Source of the DNA: Neopestalotiopsis rosae
Taxonomy: Eukaryota; Ascomycota; Sordariomycetes; Amphisphaeriales; Sporocadaceae
Assembly: GCA_023078685.1 (NCBI GenBank)
Contig: JALGAS010000003.1
Location: forward strand, 5,952,001 to 6,016,000
Length of the DNA stretch: 64,000 bases
Direction of reading: 5' to 3'
The position numbers and the translations under genes were made by a program. The number at the start of each line of letters is the position of its first letter. The first letter of the stretch is position 1. Below are positions 1 through 11,369 of the stretch, in pieces. Below the pieces are notes generated by a model. It worked only from the letters and a program-made list of their open reading frames with translations. It was not told where the DNA came from and made no database searches.

Positions 1-1144
1 TCGGCAGTTTTATTTTGGGGGATCAACCGCGGAAGAAAATCAGAAAAAGTCGGTAGAATCCGGCCCAACTTTGCCCAGTTAGTCGTGTGATGTTGCATTG
101 TTGCTACTACATATTCACTATTGTACAAAAAAACCGTAAAAATTTGTGTGATTTCCGTACTCTTCATCTCAGTGCCTTCAAAGCAATAAGCAATATTGAT
201 TCTCTTCAGCCAACGGTTTTACGTACTTTCGTCTGCTTGCATCGCTAGTCGTGCCACGTAGGATGAATCTAGAAATCCCCTGAGAAGTGCCTTGCCCGCT
301 CCCTTGCCGCGACTCATAGCCAAGTGATCGGCACTGAGATATTTTCCCCGGCTCTCGGGTTAGCTTGTTGGTGCTAGGGCGTGGAGATGCGTAAGCGGGT
401 TATACTCTATACTCTTTAGTATGGCGTTGGTGGCTTGCGCTTGCGGGGCCGGATGAAGCAACCCTTGCATCCCCAGTGGCTCACCAAATCACTACTGAAA
501 TGCAAGGGCAAAGGGTCATACGGCAGAGCGGGGACAGACGTTGCAGGGACTCGAACATCAACAGCACAAACGTCGTGAGCCAAGAAACTCAATCATTTAT
601 CCTCCCTTGCACAAAAGATTTTCTCCTTTTTTCGACCTGCATTAGCACTTCTGTAATTCCTCTTGGACATGGGGGTATTATTCCACTCCGGCCATCTAGA
701 ACAAAATGATCGGATGTATTACCGTGTGTGGTGACCATCGGGACAGGACTGCCGCCGTGTGTACTACAGTAGACCATATTTCACCCTCTGACTAGCTCCA
801 TTCCTGCTAGTTACGCTCTCTTGATTCAATCTCCTTTGATAATTAGTTCATGTCTTTGTGTTTTTATTTCCAGACCCTTGATCCTCCTTCTATCGTCATT
901 TGACCAAGTGAGTAAAGATTGACATTCGCACCAGAGCACGCACCATGGGTTTCTCAGGAGTGCAATTCATAAATGATCGATCACCGGCCCGGGCCCCGGA
1001 AAACCGTGGCTCTGGAATCCTCAAGCTGGATGTAACACTCTCGCAGCAAAAGGGGTCGCCTCTTGTTATTACATCCACCTACCCGTGTCGGGTCTATTGG
1101 GCATCGGGACTTGTTCTATTCACCTTGGCGGGTAGAGATTCACC
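1..1144. other. Intergenic, no supported gene; promoter side of GMC oxidoreductase
   Basis: Only short open frames occur here, overlapping one another on both strands, without splice-compatible extensions or recognisable domains. The last few hundred bases are presumably the promoter and 5' leader of the GMC oxidoreductase gene starting at 1145. I see no RNA gene or transposon end. Confidence 0.5.
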
Positions 1145-3295
1145 ATGAGGACATCTGCATTCTTTGTCAGCATTCCTGCTGCGCTGGGATACTGCTTGCT
1201 CTCGTATGTTATCATCGATGCCATAACGACGACCATTTACTGACCGTGTCAATAGAGCAAGCATTGGAAGCGCCAAGCATCACCAACATCCGAGATATCA
1301 ACCCGTTGTCAACGAGCGTGACACTACGTCCTCGCCCGATGCATACGACTATGTTGTCGTCGGCTCTGGGCCAGGCGGAGGTCCATTGGCCGCCAACCTC
1401 GCCATCGCTGGCTACAGTGTGCTGTTGATCGACGCCGGCGGTGATGCTGGTACTGATTACACAGAGTCGGTCCCTGCTCTGCACTTGTTCTCGACTGAAT
1501 ACGAGGAACAGAAGTGGGACTTCTTCGTAAATCACTACTCTGATCTCGAACGTCAGAAGAAGGACTCCAAGATGTCGTATCGCACTACTGATGGGGATCT
1601 CTATGTCGGCTTGGAACCACCGGAAGGCGCGGAACCCCTCGGCATTCTCTATCCCCGCTCTGGTGCTCTTGGCGGTTGTTCACGCCATAATGCGCTGATC
1701 ACCATTGGTGCGCACGATAGCGACTGGAACTATATTGCCAACCTCACCGGCGATGACTCCTGGGCATCCAGCAATATGGTTCAATACTTTGAGCAGATCG
1801 AGAAAGCTAGATACCTGCCAAGCAGCGTCGTCGGTCATGGCTACAACGGCTGGCTCACGACCGAGTTGACATCGCTGTCCCTTGTCGTCGAGGACCAGAA
1901 GCTTCTATCTCTGATTATTGCGGCAGCTACTGGCATGGGCAAGCATCTTCTTACCGCTCTCGTTAGCACCGTCGTTGGCCTCGGCCAGGTCCTTCTTCGC
2001 GATATCAACGCTCCAGGCCAGACCAGCCAGACTGGTCTATACCAGGTACCGCTGTCCATGGAGAATAATGTGCGTGGTGGACCAAGAGATTTCATTTTGA
2101 ACACCGCCAACGCCGTCAACTCAGATGGCTCGCGCAAGTACAAGCTCGATGTCAAGCTCAATACTCTGGTAAGTACCATTCCGGTCATACCGACCAGTCC
2201 TCACCCAGGCTAATATTCATGAATTAGGTTACCAAGGTACGCTTCGATGAGAGCGGTTCGGTTCCCAAGGCCGTGGGTGTCGACTACCTTGAGGGCGCGT
2301 CTTTGTATCGCGCAGACCCCCGATCCACCAGTGCCACGGAGACAGGTTCAGGAAGCGTCAATGCTACTCGTGAAGTCATTCTCGCAGCTGGAGCCTTCAA
2401 CACGCCCCAGCTTCTCAAGCTGAGCGGTGTTGGTCCCCGCGATGAGCTCGAGTCCTTTGACATCCCCGTTGTCGTCGACCTTCCTGGTGTCGGTGGCAAC
2501 ATGCAAGACCGCTACGAGGCAACCCTAGTCGGAAAGACTGATAGCGACTTTGTCATTACGTCCAAGTGCACATTCTTGCAGACCATGCCGGATCCTTGCC
2601 TCGACGCCTACACCACCGGAATCGACCCCATCACCAAGGGCGTGTACGGTACCAACGGCATCGCCATTGCTATCATCCAAAAGTCCTCCGTTGCCGAAGA
2701 TGAGCCCGACCTGCTCATTTCGGGAGCCCCCGCCAACTTCCGCGGCTACTTCCCCGGGTATGCCAACGACTCCTTGTCCGACGCCCAGCACTGGGCCTGG
2801 ATCGTTCTCAAGGCCCACAGCCGTAACAATGCCGGCACCGTCAAGCTCCAGTCGACTGACCCCCGCGACATGCCCCTGATCAACTTCTACTCCTTCGACA
2901 CCGGCGTCAACGCCAACGGCGAGGGCGACAAGGACTTGCAGGCCGTGTATGAGGGCTTTGAGTTTGGCCGACGTGCCTTCGCCGATCTGATTCCTCTCGA
3001 TGGATCTTTCCCCGAGACGTGGCCTGGCGCGGCCACCTCTGATGAGGAGGATGTCAAGGACTTTTTGAAGAACGAAGCCTGGGGCCACCACGCATCGTGC
3101 ACGGCCGCTATCGGCCCTGACGGTGACCCGAACGCTGTACTAGACAGCAACTTCAAGGTCAGAGGTGTCGAGGGTCTCAGAGTCGTGGATGCTAGCGTTT
3201 TCCCCAAGATCCCTGGCTTCTACATCGCACTTCCCTTGTACATGGTCTCGCAAAAGGCCAGCGAGGTCATCATCAACGATGCAAAGTCGTCGTAA
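1145..3295 (+). CDS. Secreted GMC-family FAD oxidoreductase (choline dehydrogenase-like)
   Basis: Three exons (1145-1203, 1256-2168, 2228-3295) give 679 aa. The start has a CACC context. Exon 1 encodes a hydrophobic signal peptide that appears only when the 52-nt intron 1204-1255 is removed. The FAD dinucleotide fold follows (VVVGSGPGGG, about residues 53-62), then the GMC signature region around GALGGCSRHN, the second signature GAFNTPQLLKLSGVGP, and the C-terminal WGHHASCTA (about 609-617) holding the catalytic His. Family members oxidise alcohols or sugars with FAD and reduce oxygen or quinones; the substrate here is unknown. In the last motif (IPGFYIALPLYM) the position that holds His or Asn in glucose-oxidase-like enzymes appears to be aromatic, which I believe is a trait of this fungal subfamily. 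A copy of this gene's 3' end lies at 5441-5550. Family assignment is firm; specificity is not. Confidence 0.93.
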
Positions 3296-3852
3296 GATGA
3301 TATTATAGACTTAGATTCGAATATTCTGTGTTATAATAGTTGCCATTGTATATAAATCAAAAATTTAATCATGTAATCCAATGTCCAAGCAATTTTATTT
3401 GGACACCATGTCATGGCCAAAACTCCCATTCTTCCGGCCTTGTCGACTCGAACCCCGCTTCAAGTCAATCGAACAGTGGGTTATTCGTCATACTTGACGA
3501 TTGTCTTTCTGCTTTCAAAATTGGTTTTCTCAAAATCTCTTGGTGTCGACGTGACGGTGCCTACCTAGGTATACGATATGCGCATGCGTGAATATCTGGC
3601 TGACCAATCGCAACCTCGCTTCTGACCTTGAGTGTTAAGGGGACCTTGCATGTATGCGGGCTGATGAGGGGCTCTCGCGGCATGGGTTGAGAAGTGGGGC
3701 CACAGATCGAGAAACACAGATTATTGATCTTGTCTCTCTTTCCTCGTACCTGCAGACTCATCAACATCATGCAGCATTTGTAATTTCTGATTCATAAATA
3801 CTGCCGGCCGAAATTGGGTACAATCTCGCCTTTGTCAGATGTTCCTGTGAAG
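3296..3852. other. Intergenic between GMC oxidoreductase and membrane protein
   Basis: The first 60-70 bases are the GMC 3' UTR, recognisable because they are duplicated at about 5495-5550. No other feature seen. The promoter of the membrane-protein gene must lie here. Confidence 0.5.
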
Positions 3853-5082
3853 ATGGCGAATGCGGCTTTCTGCAGAGCGTTTTCATTCTTAATTATCCTC
3901 ACGTGTGCATCTTGGCTGGCTGCGAGCGCAGCACCGTCGTTGCCCCAATCACCAGCGCTGTCCCTCCTCTCGTCCCGCACGGCCGATTCGGGTTCAAAGA
4001 CTGATTGCACCACCGACGTCGACAATGATCTCTATGGAAAAGGCGCAAGAATTGGACTGTACCTCCAATGGGCATCTGGTTTCATGTTACGTCAACTTGA
4101 ATCATGGGAAACGCGAGCGCGTGTGCGGATAAGTTCGAACATCATTACTGGAGCACTGGCTATAGCCACCGCCGTCAACATTGTTCAGGGTTCTGCTCTC
4201 TCAATTGATTATCTGCTGTCATATTATCTCACCGTCGTTCTGTTCTACGCAGAATCCTACAACCTGGAGACCCCCAAGTATCTCGAGACTCTTCCCCCAA
4301 ATAGTCACGAAGCGCAACTCTACAATGACTTTGATGGGGAAGTCGTGAAAGCAACAAAGGTACTCACTGATTTCCCCCTGGTATTCCAGAATTTTATTTT
4401 CATGTCATTCACACTTTATGGGGTCTGGTATTGGCTCAAAGGGATCAACTCTGTAGCTGACCCCAACTGCGGTGCCCAAGGCGCATTGTTCGGTCTTTTT
4501 GACATCAAAAGTCATGTTTGGACTCGCGGCGCAGCAGGTCTGGCTGTTATTGTTGGCTTTTTGTTTTTCATGGTGCTTCTCTTGCATATTTCCACGTTAC
4601 CCAAGGGCATTGGTTCTGGCGCAAGGACAGTTGCAGCGTATTATGGCAGAGCTGCAATGGTCATGTCTGCAGGGCCCGTCGACCTGTGGGCAAAGGCTTC
4701 TTTCTGGCCAGGGATATTCAGACCAGAATTCCCTCTTGCATCCCTTTCTCGTGGTCTTGTGCTTCGTTCCATCCGCGACTTGTGCCACTATTTCCTGATA
4801 TATCTTGCTGGGCCCTTAGTCGCGGTTGTTTCCATCGAGAGAATGATTGTTGCCAACAACTTAGTAACCGACTCAGCATTCAGTTCCGCCGGGCAACTTA
4901 TCCCTTTCATTACAGGCATTGTTAGCCTCCTACTCGCCTGTTGGGAAACTGTTCAGAAGATTTGGAAGATACACAGAAGTGGTCCAAGTCGCAGACATGG
5001 TTCGCCGGAAGGAAGCAGTCAGGGTGGAATCAGTGCCAGGCCTGCCCCTTTGGAGGAACTGGCACAGCGCGAGACAGTCTGA
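3853..5082 (+). CDS. Fungal multi-spanning membrane protein of unknown function
   Basis: A single exon of 409 aa if translation begins at 3853 (AAG ATG G context). An in-frame ATG at 3814 would add 13 residues. I prefer 3853 because the protein then opens with a clear signal peptide (MANAAFCRAFSFLIILTCA). After a polar linker comes the segment DLYGKGARIGLYLQWASGF, which I recognise as typical of a widespread uncharacterised family of fungal membrane proteins. It is followed by about six or seven hydrophobic segments and a polar cytoplasmic-type tail. There is no catalytic motif. Neighbours on the same strand are the secreted GMC oxidoreductase upstream and the lipase/GMC relic downstream. A plasma-membrane or endomembrane location is inferred; no function can be assigned. 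Confidence 0.8.
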   Translation: MANAAFCRAFSFLIILTCASWLAASAAPSLPQSPALSLLSSRTADSGSKTDCTTDVDNDLYGKGARIGLYLQWASGFMLRQLESWETRARVRISSNIITGALAIATAVNIVQGSALSIDYLLSYYLTVVLFYAESYNLETPKYLETLPPNSHEAQLYNDFDGEVVKATKVLTDFPLVFQNFIFMSFTLYGVWYWLKGINSVADPNCGAQGALFGLFDIKSHVWTRGAAGLAVIVGFLFFMVLLLHISTLPKGIGSGARTVAAYYGRAAMVMSAGPVDLWAKASFWPGIFRPEFPLASLSRGLVLRSIRDLCHYFLIYLAGPLVAVVSIERMIVANNLVTDSAFSSAGQLIPFITGIVSLLLACWETVQKIWKIHRSGPSRRHGSPEGSSQGGISARPAPLEELAQRETV

Positions 5083-5359
5083 TGGGAAATGTGGACCTAT
5101 ATACCTTGAGCCGTATTGTCATATCGCGGAGAAGGCTAATACAAGGACTGTAGAAGTCGCTCCGGACGTCGCTGAGAACTACGGACACGAGGTACAACCA
5201 TCATTATGTGCGACAGGGATCGGCAATCAGTCCTGCCTTGCAGACTCAAGAAATCAATCATGACAGTACGAAGGAAACTTTAGAAAACTGGTGTGATGAC
5301 GAAATATGAGCTTGATATTTGCAAAAGGCAAATTCCATTGAAAGGTCGAAAAAACACCT

Positions 5360-5440
5360 TCATAGTACGGGCGGCTTGTTCTCGTCCACTGTCACATCGC
5401 GAATGGTGACGCCCTTTTGCACCTGCAAATTCTCTAAAAC
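5360..5440 (-). pseudogene. Relic: last 27 codons of a LIP-family lipase gene
   Basis: Read on the minus strand, these 81 bases align without gaps to the 3' end of the intact lipase gene at 11370-11450, with about 69 of 81 positions identical by my count. The frame is still open and ends in a homologous TGA. The conserved protein motif is GVTIRDVTVDE. Everything upstream of this codon boundary is gone, and the GMC tail starts at the next base. It is a fragment of a lost paralogue and cannot encode a lipase. Confidence 0.85.
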
Positions 5441-5550
5441 ATGGTCTTGCAAAAGGCCAGCGAGGTCATCATCAATGATGCAAAGTCGTCGTAAGATATT
5501 ATAAAATTAGATTCGAACATTCTGTCTTATAATAGTCGCCATTGTATATC
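5441..5550 (+). pseudogene. Relic: last 18 codons plus 3' UTR of a GMC oxidoreductase gene
   Basis: Positions 5441-5494 match the last 18 codons of the GMC gene (3242-3295) with two differences, both C-to-T at CpG. The match runs on through roughly 55 bases of 3' UTR with one 3-nt gap and about five substitutions, then fades near 5550. The reading frame still ends in the homologous TAA. It abuts the lipase relic with no spacer, so two unrelated genes' tails have been joined, pointing away from each other. Confidence 0.88.
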
Positions 5551-5670
5551 CTTAATATCTAATCAAAGAGCAAAGTTTGCAAATGATTCACTTCCGATAC
5601 CGTATATGCCACCTAAATCGCTTGACATTTGCATCCTCTTGAAGGGCACAATGTACAACATTCAGCTCAG

Positions 5671-5692
5671 TTTTTTTTTTTTTTTTTTTTTT
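5671..5692. repeat. T22 homopolymer tract
   Basis: Twenty-two consecutive T on the plus strand, about 130 bases beyond the stop of the minus-strand AAA ATPase gene, so it reads as an A22 tract in that gene's 3' flank. No retroposon body is evident next to it. Confidence 0.9.
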
Positions 5693-5726
5693 AGAGAATG
5701 CTCCAGCATTATGTTTGCTTTCCAGC

Positions 5727-5795
5727 TACTTCTGCCACATTTGAAACTGTCATCATATTCTGGATGTAGAGTCAGAAAGAATTGTGGCAGAAGTA
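5727..5795 (-). repeat. 13-bp perfect inverted repeat (hairpin) in 3' flank of AAA ATPase gene
   Basis: TACTTCTGCCACA (5727-5739) is exactly complementary to 5783-5795, with a 43-nt loop. It sits 29 bases after the stop codon of the minus-strand AAA ATPase, inside its likely 3' UTR. A role in 3'-end formation or mRNA stability is possible but only inferred. Confidence 0.6.
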
Positions 5796-5823
5796 AAAAA
5801 GCCTCGGTTTTTCCCCAAGAAGC

Positions 5824-8812
5824 TCATCTAAGATGATCCTCCCGTGCAAAATATTCGTCCGTGAGCAAACCGTCTTTCTTTGCCTCCTCAGAACTATTCA
5901 TCTCACCCATGCGCACCTCTCCCAGATAGTCGTCAAATTTGTTTGCTAGCGTGATAGATCGCCGTAAGTGTGTAGAAGTCATCCTCATGTTCTTGTAGAG
6001 TGCGAGTTGCCGTGCCGTACTGATCGAGTTCCGTATCTGGCGTCCGTTCATGGGATATGACGCTAGCTCATCGATATGCAATTTGAGATCTTCGAGGTCC
6101 ACAGTATCCTGCTCGCCCAGATCCTCCAATCTGCGGATAAAATTCCACCATACCTGCTTACGCTGGACCTGAGTAAGCTTCTCGTATCGCAATGCTAGAG
6201 AAATACGAGACTTGAACGCTTCATCAAAAGTGCCCACTCTGTTAGTGGTGAGGATTAAGATACCTTCATAGTACTCGAGAGTACGCAGAAAGACAGATAC
6301 GAGGGCATTGCGTTTGAGGTCGTTAAGCGTGCGTTGCTCGAGGAAAACCTCTGCCTCGTCCAGAAGCACAACGCAATCCCATCTCTTGCCCAGATAGAAG
6401 ACCGAGTTGAGGTATTCCTCCACTTCTCTAGGCTCTGTTCCAATGTCCCCGCAAGTGACCGGATACAGAGGCTTCATGGCAATCTCAGCCACTGACTCTG
6501 CAGTGTACGTTTTACCAGTTCCGGGCGGCCCGTGCAGGAGGAGTATTAGTCCATTGCCCTTGCTCTCGATGAGATCAGTCCCTTTTTGGGTCGCCAACTG
6601 ATTGGTCACGAGAGCCTGTATCATTTCCTTTGTATCATCGTCTGCTACGAGACTACCAAAGGCTTTACTGTTCCAATCCACTTCTCGAATCCGATCAACC
6701 TCTAGTGTAGCTGCACAGAGCATCCATCAAGCACGTACGCGACAAATTATACGGAATCTAACTCACACCATTTTTTCGTTCGAAAGTTGAACCCCTTAGT
6801 TTCGCTGGGGAAGAGATATATTTCTGGGAATTCTGGTTCTTGGCTATCCTTGGACATATATGGCCGGCTGTTCGCGGCAACGAGCATCATATCCTCGTAT
6901 TCGGCCCCTTCAGATGCTGGTGGATGGAGTTCGTTGTAGGTACGGAAGTCTATCATGTATCTCTGAGTCTGGGAGGAGGGCATATGTTAAGCCTATAGAA
7001 ACAAATAAAGCTTGAGAAAGGGGAAAGAAGGCTGCTTGAACTTACGGCCGATTTGTAGTCCCCGGTGTCCGAATCATAGGAAATGAGTTGACCACGTGGA
7101 TTTCTCCAGAACTTTTGTTTTCCACGTGCCTCGAGTTGATGGATCACCTCAGCGGATGAGTGACTGAGGGGAACATAGTTCAAATCTGTGATAGGGACAT
7201 CTTCATTTGCAGACCCAGCAACCAAGCGTACTGTAATCGATATGTCTTGCCAATTAAGCTCTCCGGTGTAAGCGAGCGAAGACGCGGGAACAGTCCATGC
7301 AGCAATAGACTTCCCTTCCTTATCCTCGGCATTCGCTTGTACCGAATCGTCATCCTTGACCACCGGGTATGATTTTGCGACATAGCCCTGGGATAGATTT
7401 CCTGTGTTCAATATCAGGACTTCGCCGGGGCGTATCAAGTATTCAAGGGATGTTGAAGAGACGAGACCTTTGGAGAACTTGGCATCGATTTGATCGTAAA
7501 GTGCTCCATATGTCGACTCAAGCCACAATATTAGCTCTGCGATCAATTGCTTTGGGCGCGGTCGTAAAGAATTGATTTTAAGTACTTTTCGGTAATGATA
7601 CCACCAAATATACGGAGGTTTCATTCGTTTGCGCTCGTTGAACTGAGGAAAATCCTTCCGGAAATCTGGGACTTGATCGAAGAAAGCTCTTACAGCTTCA
7701 ATCATCTCTTTAGAGACAAGCATGAATTCTTGAGATTTGGGCTCGGGTTCTGGAAGAGCTTCATTATCTCTTATTGCCCTATTGACCGCCTTCCGTTGGT
7801 GCCATGCATCGTAACACTTGTATATGACGAAAGATACATCTCCCTTTTTGCCAAGGTATCCGGAAGGATCTGGAACGTGGTGTGTGCCCCTTAAAGAGGC
7901 ACAGCCGTCCCGTACATCCCAAGAAGGCACCAACAAGAATGTGGTAGTGCTGTCGTCTCTCACGGTGATTCGGTCCCTATACTCAGTAGGAACACTACTA
8001 TCATCGCTCTGGTCGTCTTCCTGGCAGATCGTGTGGAAAACTTGAATGTTGACACCTTGATCTTGTGTCCCTTCATTCTGGTGCTCCTGAAGCTGAGCGT
8101 TCTTTGCCTCTAACTCTTGGACGCGGCGAATTAATTGCTCTATGAGACCGACATTACTCCTCTCCGATTGGTCCACGTCTGAATGGTCTTTGATATCTCG
8201 AGCCATCCCGTCGCGAGATTGAGAAACCTTCTGAGTCAAAGGCTGTTCCATGATATCTGGGGTATATATATTGCTGCCGAGGCCGTCTTTACTCAGATCG
8301 TTAGTCTTCAGTGGCTGATCTAACGTTCTAAGGCCATCGATTTGCCGGAAACCCAGTGCTGAAGGTCGGACACCAGACGTATTTTGCATCTTTGATTGTC
8401 CTCGTATTCCAGGGCTTGTAAACAGAGGAGGCCTCCTCTTGTGATATTCCGCCCACGCCAGGACTTCCGGTTGGTACGTGCTGGAGGTTGTGTACGAAGA
8501 GGGGAGGGTAGGTTGTCCGAGAGCGGGGGACGAGGCAGGCGGCTCCCCGTACTGGGCACGGAACTTGTTCTCTTGAGCCGGCCTAGAATCGGAGAAATCT
8601 TTTCTTTCAGCGATCGCGCAAAGATTATTTCGTACATCCGCGGCGGTCGCATCTTTGGAAATGGTGTAATGGGTTTGCGGAAGAGGAGTATCGCCATTAC
8701 CTAATTTTACATACGTTAGCGCTCATTCCATCCCAATCCCAGCCTTTCTGAGTACCTAGGTAGCGAGATGTATAGGTTGGATCTACTTACCCTTGGCTCC
8801 TGCATCAGACAT
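5824..8812 (-). CDS. AAA+ ATPase with N-terminal DUF7025-type region
   Basis: Four exons on the minus strand (8812-8791, 8700-7046, 6968-6767, 6710-5824) give 921 aa. The first is a 22-nt mini-exon (MSDAGAKG) reached through a 90-nt intron; without it the long second exon has no good start. Order: low-complexity N-terminus, a probable coiled coil (about 193-215, IRRVQELEAKNAQLQ), a DUF7025-like region up to about residue 600, then one AAA module with Walker A GPPGTGKT (about 687-694) and Walker B VVLLDEAE (about 740). The second intron joins DYKSA to TQRYMIDF. Such ATPases remodel protein complexes; this fungal subfamily has no assigned substrate to my knowledge. The 3' flank holds a perfect hairpin and a T22 tract. 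It diverges from the DUF7708 gene at 9522. Confidence 0.9.
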
Positions 8813-9521
8813 TCCAGATAATTGTTCCGGTGATCTAGCCGTTGATAACAAATCAGCGACGAACGAAAGCTTATTGAAGTGCGAGCTGTCGTGATGTCAG
8901 CTGTCCCACAAGCTTAATACAGGAAATTCTTGTCCAGGGACTGCCGCTAGTTCGGACCATGCATGCATGTCTTCACTGACCATTTATTACCTTGAATTTT
9001 GCAGGTGCCTTGGCTCGATAGTTGCCATTTCTACTGTTGGTTTGTGGCAATATGCTTGTTACTGTTTGACGAATGAAAACCGATGATGAGCTACCAGACT
9101 TGGAAAAACAAATGATTTTATTTTTGGAACATCACTTACGCGAAAGGAAGATGAGTGAGAATCTTGATAAAGAGGGGTAATTGAGATTAAGCAGCAAGTT
9201 GTGGCGGGGTTGGAAGGATGGTCCAAGGGAGCGAATCAAGGAGTCGAATCGTGGGTGGTACATAGGTATGCAGGCAGCTATTGCACATCTTCCCAGAGGC
9301 TGCCGTCACCAGGGAGCGCATGCCTATGTCGGCGCTGTATTTTTTGCATACACAACTTCCTGCTTCATCGTCTACTTGACCCATTCTCCTAAAAATACAT
9401 CTTAAGTACTGATCTAAAGGTTCCTGAAGGCCAACATCAGCAGAGTGGGCCATGTTTTCGAACTGTGATTCATCACTAGTCGGCCAGATAAACAAGAACG
9501 AGGCAGTGGACTCCCCTAAGA
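8813..9521. other. Divergent promoter region between AAA ATPase and DUF7708 genes
   Basis: About 0.7 kb with no supported coding sequence. It should hold the promoters of both divergent neighbours. No motif stood out. Confidence 0.45.
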
Positions 9522-11341
9522 ATGACCATGGTAAATACAAGCAGACGACTAAAGATGACCATTGGGCTAATGACTAGAGTAGATGTGCATGATCAAAACG
9601 TAGCTCAAATCGCCTACCAGGGGGTTCGACATCATTTCATGCGGGCGAAAAGCCTCAAAGATGACGAGAAAGCACTTCTCTTCAGAGGAGCTACTATTGA
9701 AGATGCACATCAAGTGATAGCCATATCCCTGGCGGATTTCGAGGTAGTGCATAATTCATCCAAGGCCCGAAAGTGGTTGCATAAGGCATCAGAGATGGTA
9801 TGCCATTATGGGACAGTCTTGGATGTCTTCGTTCAGCACCACCCAGAATATGTGTCTCTAGTTTGGGGCTTGTGGAAGCTTCTCTTCACTGTGAGTATTA
9901 TGAACCTTTGTGGAATATGGAATTTGCATAGTCTAATATAGATTTGCGCCAAGAGTGTTCTCAATCACGGAGAGACCCTCAAGATTTTGGCAAAATCCAT
10001 TACTCAAATTGGGCGGCGACTCCCACGAATCAAAGTCGCAGCGAACCTGTACCCGACGGGGCAGATGCGCATAGCAGTAGAGGGCCTTTACGCTGGGATA
10101 TTGACTTTTCTTCTGCAGACTCATGAATGGTGCCATGAGTCGAAGTTGAAACGTGCGTATCATAGCATCACGCGACCGCCTGCGTTGCAATATGGCGATG
10201 TTTTAGAGCGAATCGAGAGCTGCTCCAAGGATATAATTGAAATAGCTACCCTTTCCTCGCACGAAGAACTTCGCACGATGCATACTTCCCAAAATGAGCA
10301 ACTCTATCAGATCATCGAGAGGCTCGAGGCTGCAGATCATGATCGGGAAGCCCAGCTCAGAGGGCTCCACCTCCTTCTCTCAAGCCTAGGGCACTCACAA
10401 TCTGAACTCCAAATGAAAATCGATCTCATTCTATCGCTACTCCAGGATGCGGGAACATCTATCCAAGATCTACTCGTGAAAAATGACAGTAGGTACCCAG
10501 ATCCAGTCGCGACCAAAATATCGCTAATTAGAGACCAGCATACCATAGCATCCAAATGAATGCTCTAATCAACACAAACGATCGACTTACGGATCTTCAA
10601 CTTGCGCAAACTCTGGCATCGCTGTCATCTTCATTTCAGGATCCACATAAATGCTTTCAACGCCATCTTCTGCTGCGTAAGCGACGAGCAGCAGGTATCG
10701 CTACGGTAGCCTCAACCAACGAATTCTGGCAATCACCCATCCTTAAGTCCTTTTCGCTGAACCATGATTCCGACATGGTCATCGTTAAGGGTACCTTTGG
10801 CCTACGTGATGCGATCCGAGACTTTGGCGTTGACGCAATCCGCGCTCTTACTCGATCAGAGATCACTACTGTATGGGCATTGGAAGGTGCGGACAGAGAG
10901 AAGAGTCGCTGGAATAGTGCCGACTTCCTCCGATACCTCACGTGGCAGGTACTCAGAAACAGCAAGCTCACAGAGAAACAGATGTCAGTTCGCTACTCCC
11001 AGTTCCAGACTGCACAGACACCCATGGATTGGATGCGTCTCTTCAGGGAAGTCGTCAAACATGTCGGCGGACAGCTGTACCTGATTGTGGATCTTGCGGT
11101 CATGCAAGCTTCGCTGGCGACCGTGGACGGATTCAACATCATCAATGAACTCAACGAACTGATACGATCGAGCGCCCCGGAGCGAAATTTTGTCTTGAAA
11201 ATAATCGTCTTGACATATGACACCGGTTGGCATCGGATGGTGCCATCCGAACTCGGTAGCTCAATAGTTTCAGTCAAAAAGGCTACTCCGAGGAAATTAC
11301 CACGAAAACAGAATAGGAACTTGAGGTTTTCAAAGGGGTAG
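9522..11341 (+). CDS. DUF7708-containing STAND-like protein without P-loop
   Basis: Three exons (9522-9890, 9942-10488, 10539-11341) give 572 aa. The first intron is supported by the join KLLFT|ICAKSVLNHGETLKIL, the second by the only acceptor that avoids an early stop (CAG at 10538). The N-terminal half has the motif HHPEYVSLVWGLWKLLFT, which I recognise from DUF7708, a domain found at the front of fungal STAND/NACHT proteins. Downstream is a helical stretch (about 210-290) and a region containing VRYSQFQTAQTP, DWMRLFREVV and YLIVDLAVM, common to stand-alone DUF7708 proteins. I see no GxxxxGKS loop, so it is unlikely to bind nucleotide in the NACHT way. The second ATG (9528, ACC ATG G) has the better context. 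It converges on the lipase gene with 28 bp between stops. Confidence 0.82.
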
Positions 11342-11369
11342 TGTTGTAAAAGTATTGAGACAGACAACA

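Noticed and set aside
5671..5692. T22 as the poly(A) tail of an inserted SINE or LINE
   Set aside because: No target-site duplication or element body could be identified next to it.
10489..10550. Acceptor at CCATAG (10548) for the second DUF7708 intron
   Set aside because: It leads to a TGA within three codons; the CAG acceptor at 10538 keeps the frame into a family-typical C-terminus.
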